Shown here piece after piece: positions 9,092 through 20,278 of a stretch of DNA of 64,000 bases (positions within the stretch are counted from its first letter, which is position 1; each line of letters starts with the position of its first letter). The notes under the pieces were generated by a model, which saw only the letters and a list, made by a program, of their open reading frames with translations, was not told the DNA's origin and did no database searches. The translations under genes were made by a program, and so were the position numbers. The stretch comes from Cyclobacteriaceae bacterium (lineage in GTDB: Bacteria; Bacteroidota; Bacteroidia; Cytophagales; Cyclobacteriaceae), in contig CATQIH010000001.1 in the NCBI GenBank assembly GCA_958296015.1, positions 124,001-188,000 on the forward strand, in the 5' to 3' direction.

Positions 9092-12000
9092 CTACGTCTG
9101 CATACGTTTAAATTGGTTGGAGTATTCTGATGGGGGCATGCCAAACTGCTTCAAGAAATTGCGACCAAAACTTGTTTGGGAGTTGTAGCCTACCATATTT
9201 GTTATTTCGTAGATTTTATAATCCCCTTCTGTCAATAGTTCTGCCGCCTTTTTCAGTCGTGCTAGGTTGATCAGTTCGTTGGGCGTTAAATCAGAAATAG
9301 CTTTGATTTTTCTGTACAAGGTGGTTCGGCTCATGTTCATGATGTCAGCGAGCTGTTCAACATTCAAGTCCGTATCAGTGATGTTCCTGTTGATCGCTTC
9401 ATGCAACTCTTCCAGAAAATGTTCATCAGCTTTGGAATAGGCCATGCTTTTTATATGAGCCAGCGGAGAGCTGGAAAAATATTCTTTGATTTTGTGCCGG
9501 TTGGCCAACAGGTTGGCAATCTGTACCCGCAGGTGTTCAGGAGAGAATGGCTTGTCCATATAGGCATCGGCACCAGATTCAAGCCCTTCAATTTTGGCCT
9601 GTAGGGTGTTTTTTGCTGTAAGCAGAATGACTGGAATGTGGCTGTACTCGAGGTTGGATTTTATTTGTTTGCACAACTCAAAACCATCCATTATTTTCAT
9701 CATCACATCGCTGACGATCAATTGGATACATTCCTTGCTGAGAATCTCCAAAGCTTTTTTTCCATCAGCAGCTCTGAAGACCAGGTACTCCGCCTGTAGT
9801 TCTCCGCAGACAAACTCCAGCATTTCCTTGTGATCTTCCACCACCAGGATGGCGGGCTTCATAGGCCCTTTGGTTTCTTCCTGGTTATGGTCAGCATCAG
9901 GAGTTTCTGTGGGCTGCTCCTCATACAAATTAAACTCATGTTCCTGGTGTATGGGCAGTGTAAGCACAAAGATATTAAATTCCTTTGCCGGGTCTTTCAA
10001 GATCAGCGTTCCTTTATGTAACTCTGCCAGCGAACGCGAGAGGGGTAGCCCTATGCCAGTGCCCGTTGTGTCTTCGGTTTCTTTGAGCCGAAAAAAGGGG
10101 GTGAATATATTTTCTCTGGCTTCGGCAGGAATAAGAAGTCCGTCGTTTTTTATCTCCATGACGAAGAAATTATGCTCGGCCCCGGCAGAAAACAAAGCAA
10201 TGTGGACTTTATTTTCGGCATACTTAACGGCATTGTTCAACAGGTTACTGATGATCTTGGTAAGGGCTTCCGGATCTACGTAGGCTATCACAGGAATCTC
10301 CGGAAGATCCATGCTGAAAATCAGGTTTCTCTCTTCGGCAGCATGTTTGAATCTGGAGTAAATATCTTCGGACAATTGAGATATATTTGCGCTGACAAAG
10401 GTAAGACTGAAACCCTTGGTTTCTGTTTTTCGGAAATCCAGTAGCTGATTGGAAAGGTCCAGCAGACGGTTGGTGTTTTTCTCCATCACAGTAAGGCTTT
10501 CTTTGATCTCCGGTAAGCCTGTCGTTGTATTGATCAACTTTTCCAGGGGGCCTTTGATCAGAGTAAGTGGAGTACGTATCTCATGAGCTACATTGGTAAA
10601 AAACTCAATTTTGGCTTCATAGATTTCCCGTTCTTTCTGGTTTTCAAGCAGCTTTATTTTTCTCTTGTTTTTGCGTTCTGCTTTGTGGTGGTAATGGCGC
10701 ACCCCGGCATAACAGCAAACCATTCCTATTGCTGCATAAATAAGATAAGCCCAGGTACTGGCCCAAAAAGGAGGCAGAATCTCTATCATGAGGCTGGTAA
10801 CTTTGTCATTCCAGATGCCGCTACTATTGGATGCCCTTACCATAAAAGTATATGTTCCAGGTGCCAGCTCGGTAAAATAGACCCTTCGGTTTGTCTTTAG
10901 GTAAATCCAGCCTTCCTGTAGCCCCTGCATTTTGTAGGTATAGGCCGTCATCTCGGGTGCCGTATAACTGAGTGCCGCAAAATCGATACTAAAAGAAGAC
11001 TGATGATGGTTTAAAGTGATTTTCTTGGTATAGGTTAGCGATGAAGTGAGCGGTGAACTTCTTTTGCTGATCGGTAGCTCAAGGTTATACACCTGAAAAC
11101 CAGTAATACAGATGGGTGGAATGTAAGTGTTGGTGATGAATTGCCGGGGGTTAAAACGAATCATCCCATTCACACTTCCAAAATACAGGTTGTCTTGCTG
11201 GTCTTTGTAAGAAGAATTGTAATTAAACTGATCGCTCAGCAGCCCCTGTGCCTTGGTAAAGGTTTTTACTTCTTCAGACACAGGGTCGAAGCGCACCAGC
11301 CCTTTGGAAGTACTGATCCAGAGCTTCTTATCTGCATCTTCCAGCACCTGGTAAATAACATTGCTGGGAAACCCATTGCCAGTGGTATACCTTGTAAATT
11401 GTTTGCGCTGCGGTACAAATTTGCACAAGCCACCTTCGGTAGAAAACCATAAATTTTCTCTGCTGTCTTCGTAAATATCTGTTACGGCATTACTGATCAG
11501 ACTGTTTTGGATGTCATCTTTATGTTTTAGATAACCCTTTTTTCCGGTATTCGGGTCATAATAGTAAATCCCGTCTCTGTAGGTGCCCGCCCATATGGTG
11601 CCTGTATGATCCTCCAGCAAAATGGTATAATGAAAAACTTCGGGAAATTCTGAGAGCAAAGTAAAATTATCGCTTTTGCGGTTATAGCGGTGCAATCCTA
11701 AAGCCGTACCAATCAGGATATCTCCCGAATGGGTTTGAAGCATCGTATAAATAAAATTGCTTTTCAACGAGCCTGGAGCCGCCCCCGCTGTGTAGTGGCG
11801 GATGATTTTACCACTGCGTATATCCATTACATCCAAACCGTGTTCAAAAGTGCCAATCCATAGCTCCTGGCCGACAGCCAGCAGTCCGTGAATATTGTGG
11901 TGGGCCAGGCTGTTTTTTTCTTTGGAAGGCTGAAAGCTCGTAAAATGCCCTGTCGCAGGATTCATCTTATTCAAACCTGCATCCTCTGTTCCTATCCATA

Positions 12001-13081
12001 CGTTGCCAAACTGGTCCTGACATATTTCGCGGACAGCATTTCCGCTGATGGCATTTTCACCTGCCTTGGGAAAAAACTTCTCGAACGGTGTATACTGTTT
12101 AGGGCTATAGTTGGCACCACCAAAATACGTGCCTGCCCAAATGCCCCCTTCCCTGTCCTTGTACAAAGAGTATACAGCATTGTCTGAGATGGAATATGGG
12201 TCGTTATAGTTCTTCTCCAGATTGGTAACCTTGCCTGTTTTCAGGTTGTAAATAAAAATCCCGGATTCAGTGGCAAGCCAGTATTCGTTGGCATCGCTTT
12301 GTATAAAATCTCTGACGTATAGCTCCGACTTTTTGCAGTCAACGGGAAGCACATCCTGGTAGGTAGCTGTTGGAATATCAAAAACTTTCATCCCCTGGCT
12401 TTGTGTGCCTGCTAAGATGGACTGGTTGCCCGTGCTGTAAATCTTCTCAATCCATCGGGAAGAGGTGGGTGCAGACTGGCCGAAAATATCAAACTTTTTG
12501 AAAGAGTCGTTGGCAGCATCATATCGGTTGATCGTTCCTGCATTGGTAGAGACCCAAATGGTTCCGTCGGGAGTAACACAGATAGAGGTTGCATCAAAAT
12601 ATTTGTTGGAATCGTAAGCTTGCAGCAATTGCTTGCTTTCACGATACCTGTAAAGCGTATAACCAGCAATAAACCATAGATTGCCCGCCTGATCTTTACA
12701 AATGGCCCTGACTTTATTATTTAGTGTCTGCTGAAGCAGGATGAATTTTTCATCCTTTGCCTTGTACTTGTACAACCCATTGTCGGTTCCTACCCATAGC
12801 TGCCCTTCCTGCTCATACAATGTCTGAATAAAATTGCTGCCAATGCTTCCAGTATCTTCCGCATCATAGCGAAATACCTTAAAAGAGTAGCCATCAAATC
12901 TGTTAAGTCCGTCCTTTGTGCCCAACCACAGGAAACCCTGCTGATCTTGCAAAACGCTCATCACAGAGTTGTGAGAAAGCCCGTTCTCTACCTGGTAATG
13001 TCTGAAGTAATAAGGTTGTCCACAGAGGGTATTACTTACATATAATAAAAGCGGAAAAATGAAAAAGACAGCTTTTTTCAT
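9092..13081 (-). CDS. Hybrid two-component system regulator (HTCS): Reg_prop propeller, Y_Y_Y, HisKA/HATPase, REC, AraC HTH
   Basis: 'HYQVENGLSHNSVMSVLQDQQGFLWLGTKDGLNRFDGY', 'FFTNVAHEIRTPLTLIKGPLEKL', 'ILVVEDHKEML', C-terminal AraC. ORF extends to 13144, but MKKAVFFIFPLLLYV (signal peptide) at 13081 is the likelier start. Confidence 0.93.
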   Translation of the reverse strand: MKKAVFFIFPLLLYVSNTLCGQPYYFRHYQVENGLSHNSVMSVLQDQQGFLWLGTKDGLNRFDGYSFKVFRYDAEDTGSIGSNFIQTLYEQEGQLWVGTDNGLYKYKAKDEKFILLQQTLNNKVRAICKDQAGNLWFIAGYTLYRYRESKQLLQAYDSNKYFDATSICVTPDGTIWVSTNAGTINRYDAANDSFKKFDIFGQSAPTSSRWIEKIYSTGNQSILAGTQSQGMKVFDIPTATYQDVLPVDCKKSELYVRDFIQSDANEYWLATESGIFIYNLKTGKVTNLEKNYNDPYSISDNAVYSLYKDREGGIWAGTYFGGANYSPKQYTPFEKFFPKAGENAISGNAVREICQDQFGNVWIGTEDAGLNKMNPATGHFTSFQPSKEKNSLAHHNIHGLLAVGQELWIGTFEHGLDVMDIRSGKIIRHYTAGAAPGSLKSNFIYTMLQTHSGDILIGTALGLHRYNRKSDNFTLLSEFPEVFHYTILLEDHTGTIWAGTYRDGIYYYDPNTGKKGYLKHKDDIQNSLISNAVTDIYEDSRENLWFSTEGGLCKFVPQRKQFTRYTTGNGFPSNVIYQVLEDADKKLWISTSKGLVRFDPVSEEVKTFTKAQGLLSDQFNYNSSYKDQQDNLYFGSVNGMIRFNPRQFITNTYIPPICITGFQVYNLELPISKRSSPLTSSLTYTKKITLNHHQSSFSIDFAALSYTAPEMTAYTYKMQGLQEGWIYLKTNRRVYFTELAPGTYTFMVRASNSSGIWNDKVTSLMIEILPPFWASTWAYLIYAAIGMVCCYAGVRHYHHKAERKNKRKIKLLENQKEREIYEAKIEFFTNVAHEIRTPLTLIKGPLEKLINTTTGLPEIKESLTVMEKNTNRLLDLSNQLLDFRKTETKGFSLTFVSANISQLSEDIYSRFKHAAEERNLIFSMDLPEIPVIAYVDPEALTKIISNLLNNAVKYAENKVHIALFSAGAEHNFFVMEIKNDGLLIPAEARENIFTPFFRLKETEDTTGTGIGLPLSRSLAELHKGTLILKDPAKEFNIFVLTLPIHQEHEFNLYEEQPTETPDADHNQEETKGPMKPAILVVEDHKEMLEFVCGELQAEYLVFRAADGKKALEILSKECIQLIVSDVMMKIMDGFELCKQIKSNLEYSHIPVILLTAKNTLQAKIEGLESGADAYMDKPFSPEHLRVQIANLLANRHKIKEYFSSSPLAHIKSMAYSKADEHFLEELHEAINRNITDTDLNVEQLADIMNMSRTTLYRKIKAISDLTPNELINLARLKKAAELLTEGDYKIYEITNMVGYNSQTSFGRNFLKQFGMPPSEYSNQFKRMQT

Positions 13082-13312
13082 ATCATTGGTCATACGGTTA
13101 AAGGTAAAGTAATCACTTCTACAAAACGTTCCAGATATGTGCATTTTGTCTCAAATATCCTCTGAAACAGAAAAAAAATAGCATTGGAACGAATTGTAGA
13201 AACTATGGTATGAATTGACATCTACTAAACACAATAAATAATTAGGTTTAGAAAGTTGATGAAAAAATCAAAAACATACAAAGAACCTATTACCACAAAA
13301 CCATGACGAAAA

Positions 13313-16300
13313 ATGAAAAAAAGCGGACAAGTAACGAGTTTTAAATACGCAAGTCTCATCTTATACGGATTGATCATGCAATGGTCGGCTATCAGCCTGG
13401 CGTGGGCAGAAGATGGTAAGAACGATAAAATCGTAGCTGCAACTACAACAACCCTAGATAAAGAGCAAAAGGCACGGGAAGAGATCACTGTACAAGGCAC
13501 GGTAACTTCTTATGATGAAAAAACACCCATACCGGGAGTTTCCGTATTGCTGAAAGGCACCACGCAGGGTACCATTACCGGCATAGATGGTCAATACAGT
13601 ATCACTGCTTCGGAGAATGACACGCTGGTATTCACCTTTGTAGGTTATGAGCGGAAGGAGATGCCTGTGAATGCGCGTACCTCGATTGATGTGGAATTGA
13701 TGACGGATATTGCGCAGCTAAAAGAAGTAGTAGTGCTAGGGTATTACTCCAAAAACAGGGAAGACCTAACGGGTGCTGTAGCAACGGTAGACAATAAAGA
13801 GCTTGAGAAACAAGTGAACACATCTTTGAGTGACAAGCTTCAGGGGCGGATGGCAGGGGTTACGGTAAAATCAGGGGGAGGACAACCCGGACAGGCATCC
13901 AATATTCAGATCAGGGGTGTCAATAACTTCAATGGTACAGGACCTTTGTGGGTCATTGACGGATTGCAAACCACCGATACACGCGATTTCAATCCGAATG
14001 ACGTAGCGTCAATCCAAGTCATTAAAGATGCCTCCGCCGCAGCACTCTATGGTACCAGAGGTGCCAACGGTGTGGTCATCGTCACCACCAAGAGCGGCAG
14101 CGAAGGGCCTATGAAAGTAGACTTTAACGCTAAGTACGGAGTTCAGCATTTTGCCAATACTTATAACCTGATGAACAGAAGCACCTGGGCTAATACCATC
14201 GATATGGCTTATGAAAAAGCCGGGGAAGCTACTTTGCCAGGTACCAATCCTGATTTCAATCCCGGGGTTGATACAGACTGGCAGGATGCCTTCATACAGC
14301 AGGGCGTTATTCAGGAATATGACCTGGCCCTGTCCGGAGGAAATAAGAACGCACAGTACCGGGTATCGGGCAATTACTTCAACAACAAGGGAGCCATCAT
14401 CGACACGGATTTTGACCGGTATACAACAAGAATCAACGGTGGGTTTGAGAGAGGCAGGTTTAAGTTTGACGAATCGGCCCTGTTATCGTACTCAAAAAGC
14501 TCAGACCTGGTAGGAAACCCTTTTTCGGATGCTATCAGGATGCTGCCCGTCATTCCGGTATATGATCCGGCTACGCCTACAGGCTTTGGTATAGGAAACG
14601 CCGAAGCACCCACCCTGGGGTCTAATCCTGTTGCCCAGCAGCTGATGAACAACAATACGGTAGAGTCTTTCAGGGCGCAGGGAACGGTTGGTGGGGAATT
14701 TACGATCTTTGATTTTCTGAAATACAAACTCAACCTTGGGCTGGAGTTTAATAACAGTAACTTCAAAAACTTTAGAAAAGAAGGGCAGATTTTTTATAGC
14801 CAGCCTGAACCCTTCTCCAACCTGGGAGAACACAGCGACAGATTTTTGTCTACACTGGTAGAACATACGCTGAATTTCAACAAATCTTACGAGCAGCACA
14901 ACATCAGTGCGCTTGTGGGAATTTCCAGGTTCAAAACCAATTTCACCACCGTTGGGGCTACCGTCAGAGACCTGCCCAGAAACAGCGAGGGCGTCTACTT
15001 CGACCAGATAGGCCAGGGAGGAACTGCCGTGGGATACAGCGGCGAGGAGATTGAAACCGGGCTTTTGGGTTATATCGGCCATTTGGATTACGATTATGCC
15101 GGAAAATATCTTTTCTCGTTTAATATCAGAAGAGATGGCTCTACCAAATTTGGGCCTGCCTACAAATATGCCGTGTTCCCTTCAGCATCTCTGGGATGGC
15201 GCATCAGTGATGAATCTTTTTTCAGAGAAAATATCCCCGTGGTGAATGACTTAAAAATCAGAGCCAGCTACGGTTCGCTGGGTAATGATGCGATTGGAGA
15301 TTATCAGTATCAAGCCTACATCAACACCCTTTCGCGTTATATTTTAGGCAGTAGCCAGCATGTAGCCCCCGGTTCTACACAAAGAATACTGGCTAATCCT
15401 AATGTTCGCTGGAACGCTGTGATCAAGACGGATATTGGAGCAGATATCGGATTACTGGACAATGCCATTACCGCTACCTTCGACTACTACATCTCCAGGT
15501 CTGAAAACATGCTCATCAATGTGCCCATTCCCGGTACGTTGGGCAACGCCGGTGACCCTCCGCCTGTCAATGCGGCTTCTATGGTAAACAAGGGTATCGA
15601 ACTGGCACTCACTTACAGTAAAAAAACCGGGGATTTTACCTTTGATATTAGTGGAAACCTGACCACTATTAACAACAAGGTGCTGAACTTAGGTACGCCC
15701 GGTAATGCCTTGCTAGGTGCTGGCAACGCCAGAACGGAGGCAGATCATGCGCTGGGAGAATTTTATGTGCGGCTTACCGATGGCATTTTTCAGAACCAGG
15801 AGCAAGTAGACGGTTCTGCCCAACCGGATGCCAAGCCAGGAGACCAGCGGTTTGTAGATGTAAACGGCAGAGACGAAAATGGCGAACTCACCGGTGAGCC
15901 AGACGGGCAGATCAACGACGACGACCGGGTTTTTGCAGCAAGTCCCTGGGCAAAGTGGCAGGCAGGCTTAAACTTCAATGCCGTCTACAGAAACTTTGAC
16001 TTCACCATGTTCTGGAATAGCAGATACGGACAAAAGATATACAATGCCGCTGCGCTGCTGATGAGTAATACAGGAGATGTAGGAAACTACCAGGCGGGGC
16101 TGAACCCGTGGACGGAAGAAAACCGCTCCAACACCACCCCGCAGGCAGAGCATGGCGGTGGAGGTCTGATCAGAGGCGACACCGACCGGTTTATTGAAGA
16201 CGGTTCTTTTCTGAGATTGAATAACCTACAGCTTGGGTATACTTTACCTACGAGTTTGCTGGATAAGGCAGGATTAAGAAATGTGCGGGTTTATCTGACA

Positions 16301-16441
16301 GGGCAGAACCTGCTGACCATCACAAAATATACCGGCCTGGACCCAGATATTGGAGGAAGTGGAATATTAGCACCTGGGTATGATAATAATGCTTTTCCTA
16401 ATGTGAGATCTTATATAGCAGGAATTCAGATAGGATTTTAA
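13313..16441 (+). CDS. SusC/RagA-family TonB-linked outer membrane protein
   Basis: CarboxypepD-reg-like plug 'VQGTVTSYDEKTPIPGVSVLLKGTTQGTITGIDGQYSI', 'LQGRMAGVTVKSGGGQPG', C-terminal barrel. Confidence 0.95.
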   Translation: MKKSGQVTSFKYASLILYGLIMQWSAISLAWAEDGKNDKIVAATTTTLDKEQKAREEITVQGTVTSYDEKTPIPGVSVLLKGTTQGTITGIDGQYSITASENDTLVFTFVGYERKEMPVNARTSIDVELMTDIAQLKEVVVLGYYSKNREDLTGAVATVDNKELEKQVNTSLSDKLQGRMAGVTVKSGGGQPGQASNIQIRGVNNFNGTGPLWVIDGLQTTDTRDFNPNDVASIQVIKDASAAALYGTRGANGVVIVTTKSGSEGPMKVDFNAKYGVQHFANTYNLMNRSTWANTIDMAYEKAGEATLPGTNPDFNPGVDTDWQDAFIQQGVIQEYDLALSGGNKNAQYRVSGNYFNNKGAIIDTDFDRYTTRINGGFERGRFKFDESALLSYSKSSDLVGNPFSDAIRMLPVIPVYDPATPTGFGIGNAEAPTLGSNPVAQQLMNNNTVESFRAQGTVGGEFTIFDFLKYKLNLGLEFNNSNFKNFRKEGQIFYSQPEPFSNLGEHSDRFLSTLVEHTLNFNKSYEQHNISALVGISRFKTNFTTVGATVRDLPRNSEGVYFDQIGQGGTAVGYSGEEIETGLLGYIGHLDYDYAGKYLFSFNIRRDGSTKFGPAYKYAVFPSASLGWRISDESFFRENIPVVNDLKIRASYGSLGNDAIGDYQYQAYINTLSRYILGSSQHVAPGSTQRILANPNVRWNAVIKTDIGADIGLLDNAITATFDYYISRSENMLINVPIPGTLGNAGDPPPVNAASMVNKGIELALTYSKKTGDFTFDISGNLTTINNKVLNLGTPGNALLGAGNARTEADHALGEFYVRLTDGIFQNQEQVDGSAQPDAKPGDQRFVDVNGRDENGELTGEPDGQINDDDRVFAASPWAKWQAGLNFNAVYRNFDFTMFWNSRYGQKIYNAAALLMSNTGDVGNYQAGLNPWTEENRSNTTPQAEHGGGGLIRGDTDRFIEDGSFLRLNNLQLGYTLPTSLLDKAGLRNVRVYLTGQNLLTITKYTGLDPDIGGSGILAPGYDNNAFPNVRSYIAGIQIGF

Positions 16442-16455
16442 AAACTGAAAAAAAT

Positions 16456-17991
16456 ATGAACAAAAAATATATTTATATCAGCATCTTTTTGCTGACTTTG
16501 TTTGGACAACAAGGATGCAGCGACGACTTTCTGAATGCCTCGAACCCCAACAGGTTAACGACTTCTACTTTCTGGAAAACAGCAGATGATGCTTATCAGG
16601 GTACCATAGCTGCCTATGCCGGGCTTCAGGAAGAAGGAACCTGGAAAAGATGGATGGACATCGCCTTTGGCTCAAGAGCAGACCTGATCCTGAGCTATAG
16701 CCCCTGGGTGGAATTTTCTCAGTATTCTAAATTTCATCTGCCGGATTACAACTGGGTGTTACAGGGAGAAATCTGGGATGATCACTACAGAGGAATCTTC
16801 AGAACCAACCAGGTGCTGGCCAATGTTCCGAATATAGAGATGGATGAGGCTGAAAAAAATCAGCTGCTGAGCGAAGCCAGGTTTCTGAGAGCATTTTATT
16901 ACTTCGACCTGGTCAATCTGTGGGGAAATGTGCCTGTCGTGTTACAACCTTCCGACCCTAATGATTTGCCCGACTACAATACAGAAGCACAAGTGTGGGA
17001 ACAGATCATCAGTGATCTCACCGAAGCCATTCCCTACCTGCCCGACAGTTACGATGAAGATCAGGTGGGAAGAGTTACAAAAGGTGCAGCGAATGCGCTA
17101 TTAGGGAAAACCTACATGCAACTGCGCAGATGGCCAGAAGCCGAAGCTCAATTCGGAAAAGTTATCAACTCACCGGCAGGCTATGGACTGGTAGCCGACT
17201 TCAGGGACAACTTTAAGCATACCACAGAAAACAACATAGAATCTGTTTGGGAAATTCAGTTTTCAGACGAGTTCAAAGGGCCTTTCTGGGACAGAGATGT
17301 GCCTACCACGTCAGAGGGAAGCCGCAGGGCGATCTATTTTGCCCCCAGGTTTGCCAGCGGAAATGCCGATGCACAGCCTACTGCATGGTTCTTACAACAG
17401 TTTTTACTGGAAAAAGACAAGGATGGAAATATTGACCCCCGCACGGATGCAACCTTTCTATGGTTCAGGCCGGATTCTTTAGGCTCACAGGTTACTTACG
17501 GGGGGCAGTTGTTTGAGGAAGCCGTATTAGATTCTACCGCATTTGTAAGGAAATACCTCAACGATTACTGGAAGGACGTGGAAGATGAGCATTCTCCTAT
17601 CAACCTGAGGATCATCCGTTTTGCTGATGTGCTGCTCATGCACGCAGAAGCCCTTATGATGCAGGGAAAAACAGAAGAAGCTATTCCCTTGATCAACAGG
17701 GTGAGAGCGCGCGCCAACTTATTGCCCCTGAGTACCCCTGCTGGCGGATGGACACCGGAGCTGCTGCTTGGGCAGCTAAAGCATGAGAGGGTGCTGGAAC
17801 TAGGCGGAGAAAGTGTGAGATGGACCGATCTGAAAAGGTGGAATATGCTGACGACTGCCGAAGGGGTGGCCGAGCTAAAGACCCATGATCCTGAGTTTGC
17901 AGACTTTGAACTGGGTAAAAACGACCTGCTGCCCATACCCACAAGAGAAATAGACCTGGACCCTAAGTTGAAACAGAATCCTAACTATTAG
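16456..17991 (+). CDS. SusD/RagB-family nutrient-binding lipoprotein
   Basis: 'GQQGCSDDFLNASNPNRLTTSTFWKTADDAYQGTIAAYAGLQ'; follows SusC. Confidence 0.95.
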   Translation: MNKKYIYISIFLLTLFGQQGCSDDFLNASNPNRLTTSTFWKTADDAYQGTIAAYAGLQEEGTWKRWMDIAFGSRADLILSYSPWVEFSQYSKFHLPDYNWVLQGEIWDDHYRGIFRTNQVLANVPNIEMDEAEKNQLLSEARFLRAFYYFDLVNLWGNVPVVLQPSDPNDLPDYNTEAQVWEQIISDLTEAIPYLPDSYDEDQVGRVTKGAANALLGKTYMQLRRWPEAEAQFGKVINSPAGYGLVADFRDNFKHTTENNIESVWEIQFSDEFKGPFWDRDVPTTSEGSRRAIYFAPRFASGNADAQPTAWFLQQFLLEKDKDGNIDPRTDATFLWFRPDSLGSQVTYGGQLFEEAVLDSTAFVRKYLNDYWKDVEDEHSPINLRIIRFADVLLMHAEALMMQGKTEEAIPLINRVRARANLLPLSTPAGGWTPELLLGQLKHERVLELGGESVRWTDLKRWNMLTTAEGVAELKTHDPEFADFELGKNDLLPIPTREIDLDPKLKQNPNY

Positions 17992-18001
17992 TGAAGAGCG
18001 T

Positions 18002-20179
18002 ATGCAAAAGTGTTTTTTATGGAGATGTATGTCATTGCTTCTCATCTGCTGCTTTCAGGGCTTTGCGCTGAAAGCGCAGGTGAATGTGGTGGCCGATCTG
18101 TCGCAACCAGTTGATTTTCCGCTTATAAAAACCAAATTTGGTGTATACGAAACACCTATTCTGGATATAAAAGGTAAACTCAACACGATGTCGGCGCTGG
18201 ATTCACTGGGTGTCCAGTTGCTTCGCTACGAAAATGGCTGGGGAAAGAATGATATAGATTTTAATGGAGGGCAGATCAAAGGTACATCAGGCAAACTCGA
18301 ATACCACCGGGAGGACTATACCCGGTTTCTTCGGGCAGTAGTGAACAGTGGCTCCGATTTGCTCATCAGCCATAGCTATACGCCCGATCCGCTAAAACCT
18401 GCTGATGACTGGAGAGACAGACCCTCAAACCTGGACGTGTGGGAAAAAATCAACCATGACTATGCAGTATATGGCCGTGGATTAGGGTTCCACAGGCTGT
18501 ATTATGAAATATGGAATGAACCCGATTTTTTCTGGTTTTCTACTTTTGACAAGGAAACCTACTTCCAGCTCTATAAAAATGGGGCAAAAGGCGTAAAAAG
18601 CGGAGATATGGATGCAAAAGTAGGAGGGCCTGTCACGGCTTTTACCAACTGGCATACCGACTTTATCAAATTTGTAGAAGATAACCAGCTTCCGCTCGAT
18701 TTTTTGTCGGGCCACGCCTACGGAAATGCCGATGGGCAGGTAGAAGCTATGAGGAGAGCTTTGGGTACCTACGAGCGCAGTGAGGTAGATATGTTGTTGA
18801 CAGAGTTTGCTTCCTACCCCACAGAACCCAATACCGCTTACCAGCCGGGAGGAAAAGTGGAGCAATATGGTGCAGCAGCTGATTTTCTGAGTGATGTAAA
18901 AAACCTACTTCAGCATACCGATCTGACGCGGGTTTACTGGGCACAGTGGACAAGCGAAATGGGTTTGCTCACCTACGGAGGAAAGAAAAAAGCCTTGTAC
19001 AACGCCTTCAAAATATACAATGAGCTTCCAGTGGATCGAAAATCAGTCAGTGTTGGGCAGGGAATAGATGCCCTGGCGGCAGCCGATGCACATCGGGCAG
19101 GTATAGTGGCCTGGAGTACCCTTGAAGATCGTGAACAAGCACTGCATATTGATCTTCAAAATCTTCCCTTCGCTACCGGCACTGCCGAACTGTATCGTAT
19201 TGATGCAACCCATGCCAGCTACCTCGAAAACCGAAACAGCGAGAACCTGACCATAGTGGAAACATACCGTATTGCTGATCACGCTCTTAGCTGGGATGGC
19301 ACCCTTCCTGCCAAAGGAACCGTGTATCTCAAACTGTTTGACGACACGCACACAGCAGAGCCAGCAGAAAGAAAAGTAGCTACTGTGATACAGACAAAAA
19401 ACTGGTATTATGACCGGGGGAATACCCACTATGCTTACTTCAACCCACGCACATGGTACGCCCGCCTGGGTATGGGTTCAAGCAAAGACGAAGCACAGGC
19501 ACTGGTGGGGGCTATTGTGGAAGATATTCCTGCAAAGCTCCAGGTAAATTTGATCACCACAGGAGTACTCAAGGTTGTAAACGATCGTACCGCCCTGGGG
19601 GTTAGGGTGGATTATCAGCAGGTGGACGGACAGTATAGGTATAGCACCTTTCACCACCAGGGCCTTGCATCGGCTGAAGAGACATTTCCCTGGGGTACGC
19701 AGACAAAGCCGGATACCCTCTTTGAGGTAAAAGACCTTGGAGACTTTGTGGTGGATGTGGCTGCCAATGCGCCGGAAAAATTCAGAGGAAGAATTATACT
19801 TTCTTTTATCATGCAAAATACAGGTAAAAATACTAGTGCCACGGTAAAAGTCAGCCAAGCCAGTGAAGAAGTAATGCCTGTACAAGCGTTGGTTACGGCA
19901 ATTGAAAACAATCCGGAAAGCTATCCATTGAAGCTCTACCCTAATCCTGTAGAAAAAACACTAAAAATTGATCTGGCAACCTACCATAATCCGAAGCTGC
20001 ATCTTGCTGTTTATGATATTTCCGGTAAAATGGTGCTTCAGCGTAGCTGGAAAACTTTCTACCAGGAGCAGCTACAGCTTCCGGTAGACCATTTGAAAGA
20101 TGGCATATACCTGATGCATGTGAGCAATGCAAAAGGGCAGGTACATAGTAAAAAATTCATCAAGAGTACCGGAAATTAG
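18002..20179 (+). CDS. Glycoside hydrolase-like protein (clan GH-A, GH39-like) with T9SS C-terminal domain
   Basis: 'FHRLYYEIWNEPDFFWF' (NEP acid/base), 'LLTEFASYP' candidate nucleophile, 'LKLYPNPVEKTLKIDL...GIYLMHVSNAKGQVHSKKFIK' sorting domain. Confidence 0.8.
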   Translation: MQKCFLWRCMSLLLICCFQGFALKAQVNVVADLSQPVDFPLIKTKFGVYETPILDIKGKLNTMSALDSLGVQLLRYENGWGKNDIDFNGGQIKGTSGKLEYHREDYTRFLRAVVNSGSDLLISHSYTPDPLKPADDWRDRPSNLDVWEKINHDYAVYGRGLGFHRLYYEIWNEPDFFWFSTFDKETYFQLYKNGAKGVKSGDMDAKVGGPVTAFTNWHTDFIKFVEDNQLPLDFLSGHAYGNADGQVEAMRRALGTYERSEVDMLLTEFASYPTEPNTAYQPGGKVEQYGAAADFLSDVKNLLQHTDLTRVYWAQWTSEMGLLTYGGKKKALYNAFKIYNELPVDRKSVSVGQGIDALAAADAHRAGIVAWSTLEDREQALHIDLQNLPFATGTAELYRIDATHASYLENRNSENLTIVETYRIADHALSWDGTLPAKGTVYLKLFDDTHTAEPAERKVATVIQTKNWYYDRGNTHYAYFNPRTWYARLGMGSSKDEAQALVGAIVEDIPAKLQVNLITTGVLKVVNDRTALGVRVDYQQVDGQYRYSTFHHQGLASAEETFPWGTQTKPDTLFEVKDLGDFVVDVAANAPEKFRGRIILSFIMQNTGKNTSATVKVSQASEEVMPVQALVTAIENNPESYPLKLYPNPVEKTLKIDLATYHNPKLHLAVYDISGKMVLQRSWKTFYQEQLQLPVDHLKDGIYLMHVSNAKGQVHSKKFIKSTGN

Positions 20180-20278
20180 TTCCAGTGATAATGGGGACGT
20201 AATGTTTGACGGGCTAAACAGGTAAGATCTTGATGATTGATTAATAAAACTTTTTACAATCTAAAACCAAATACAACA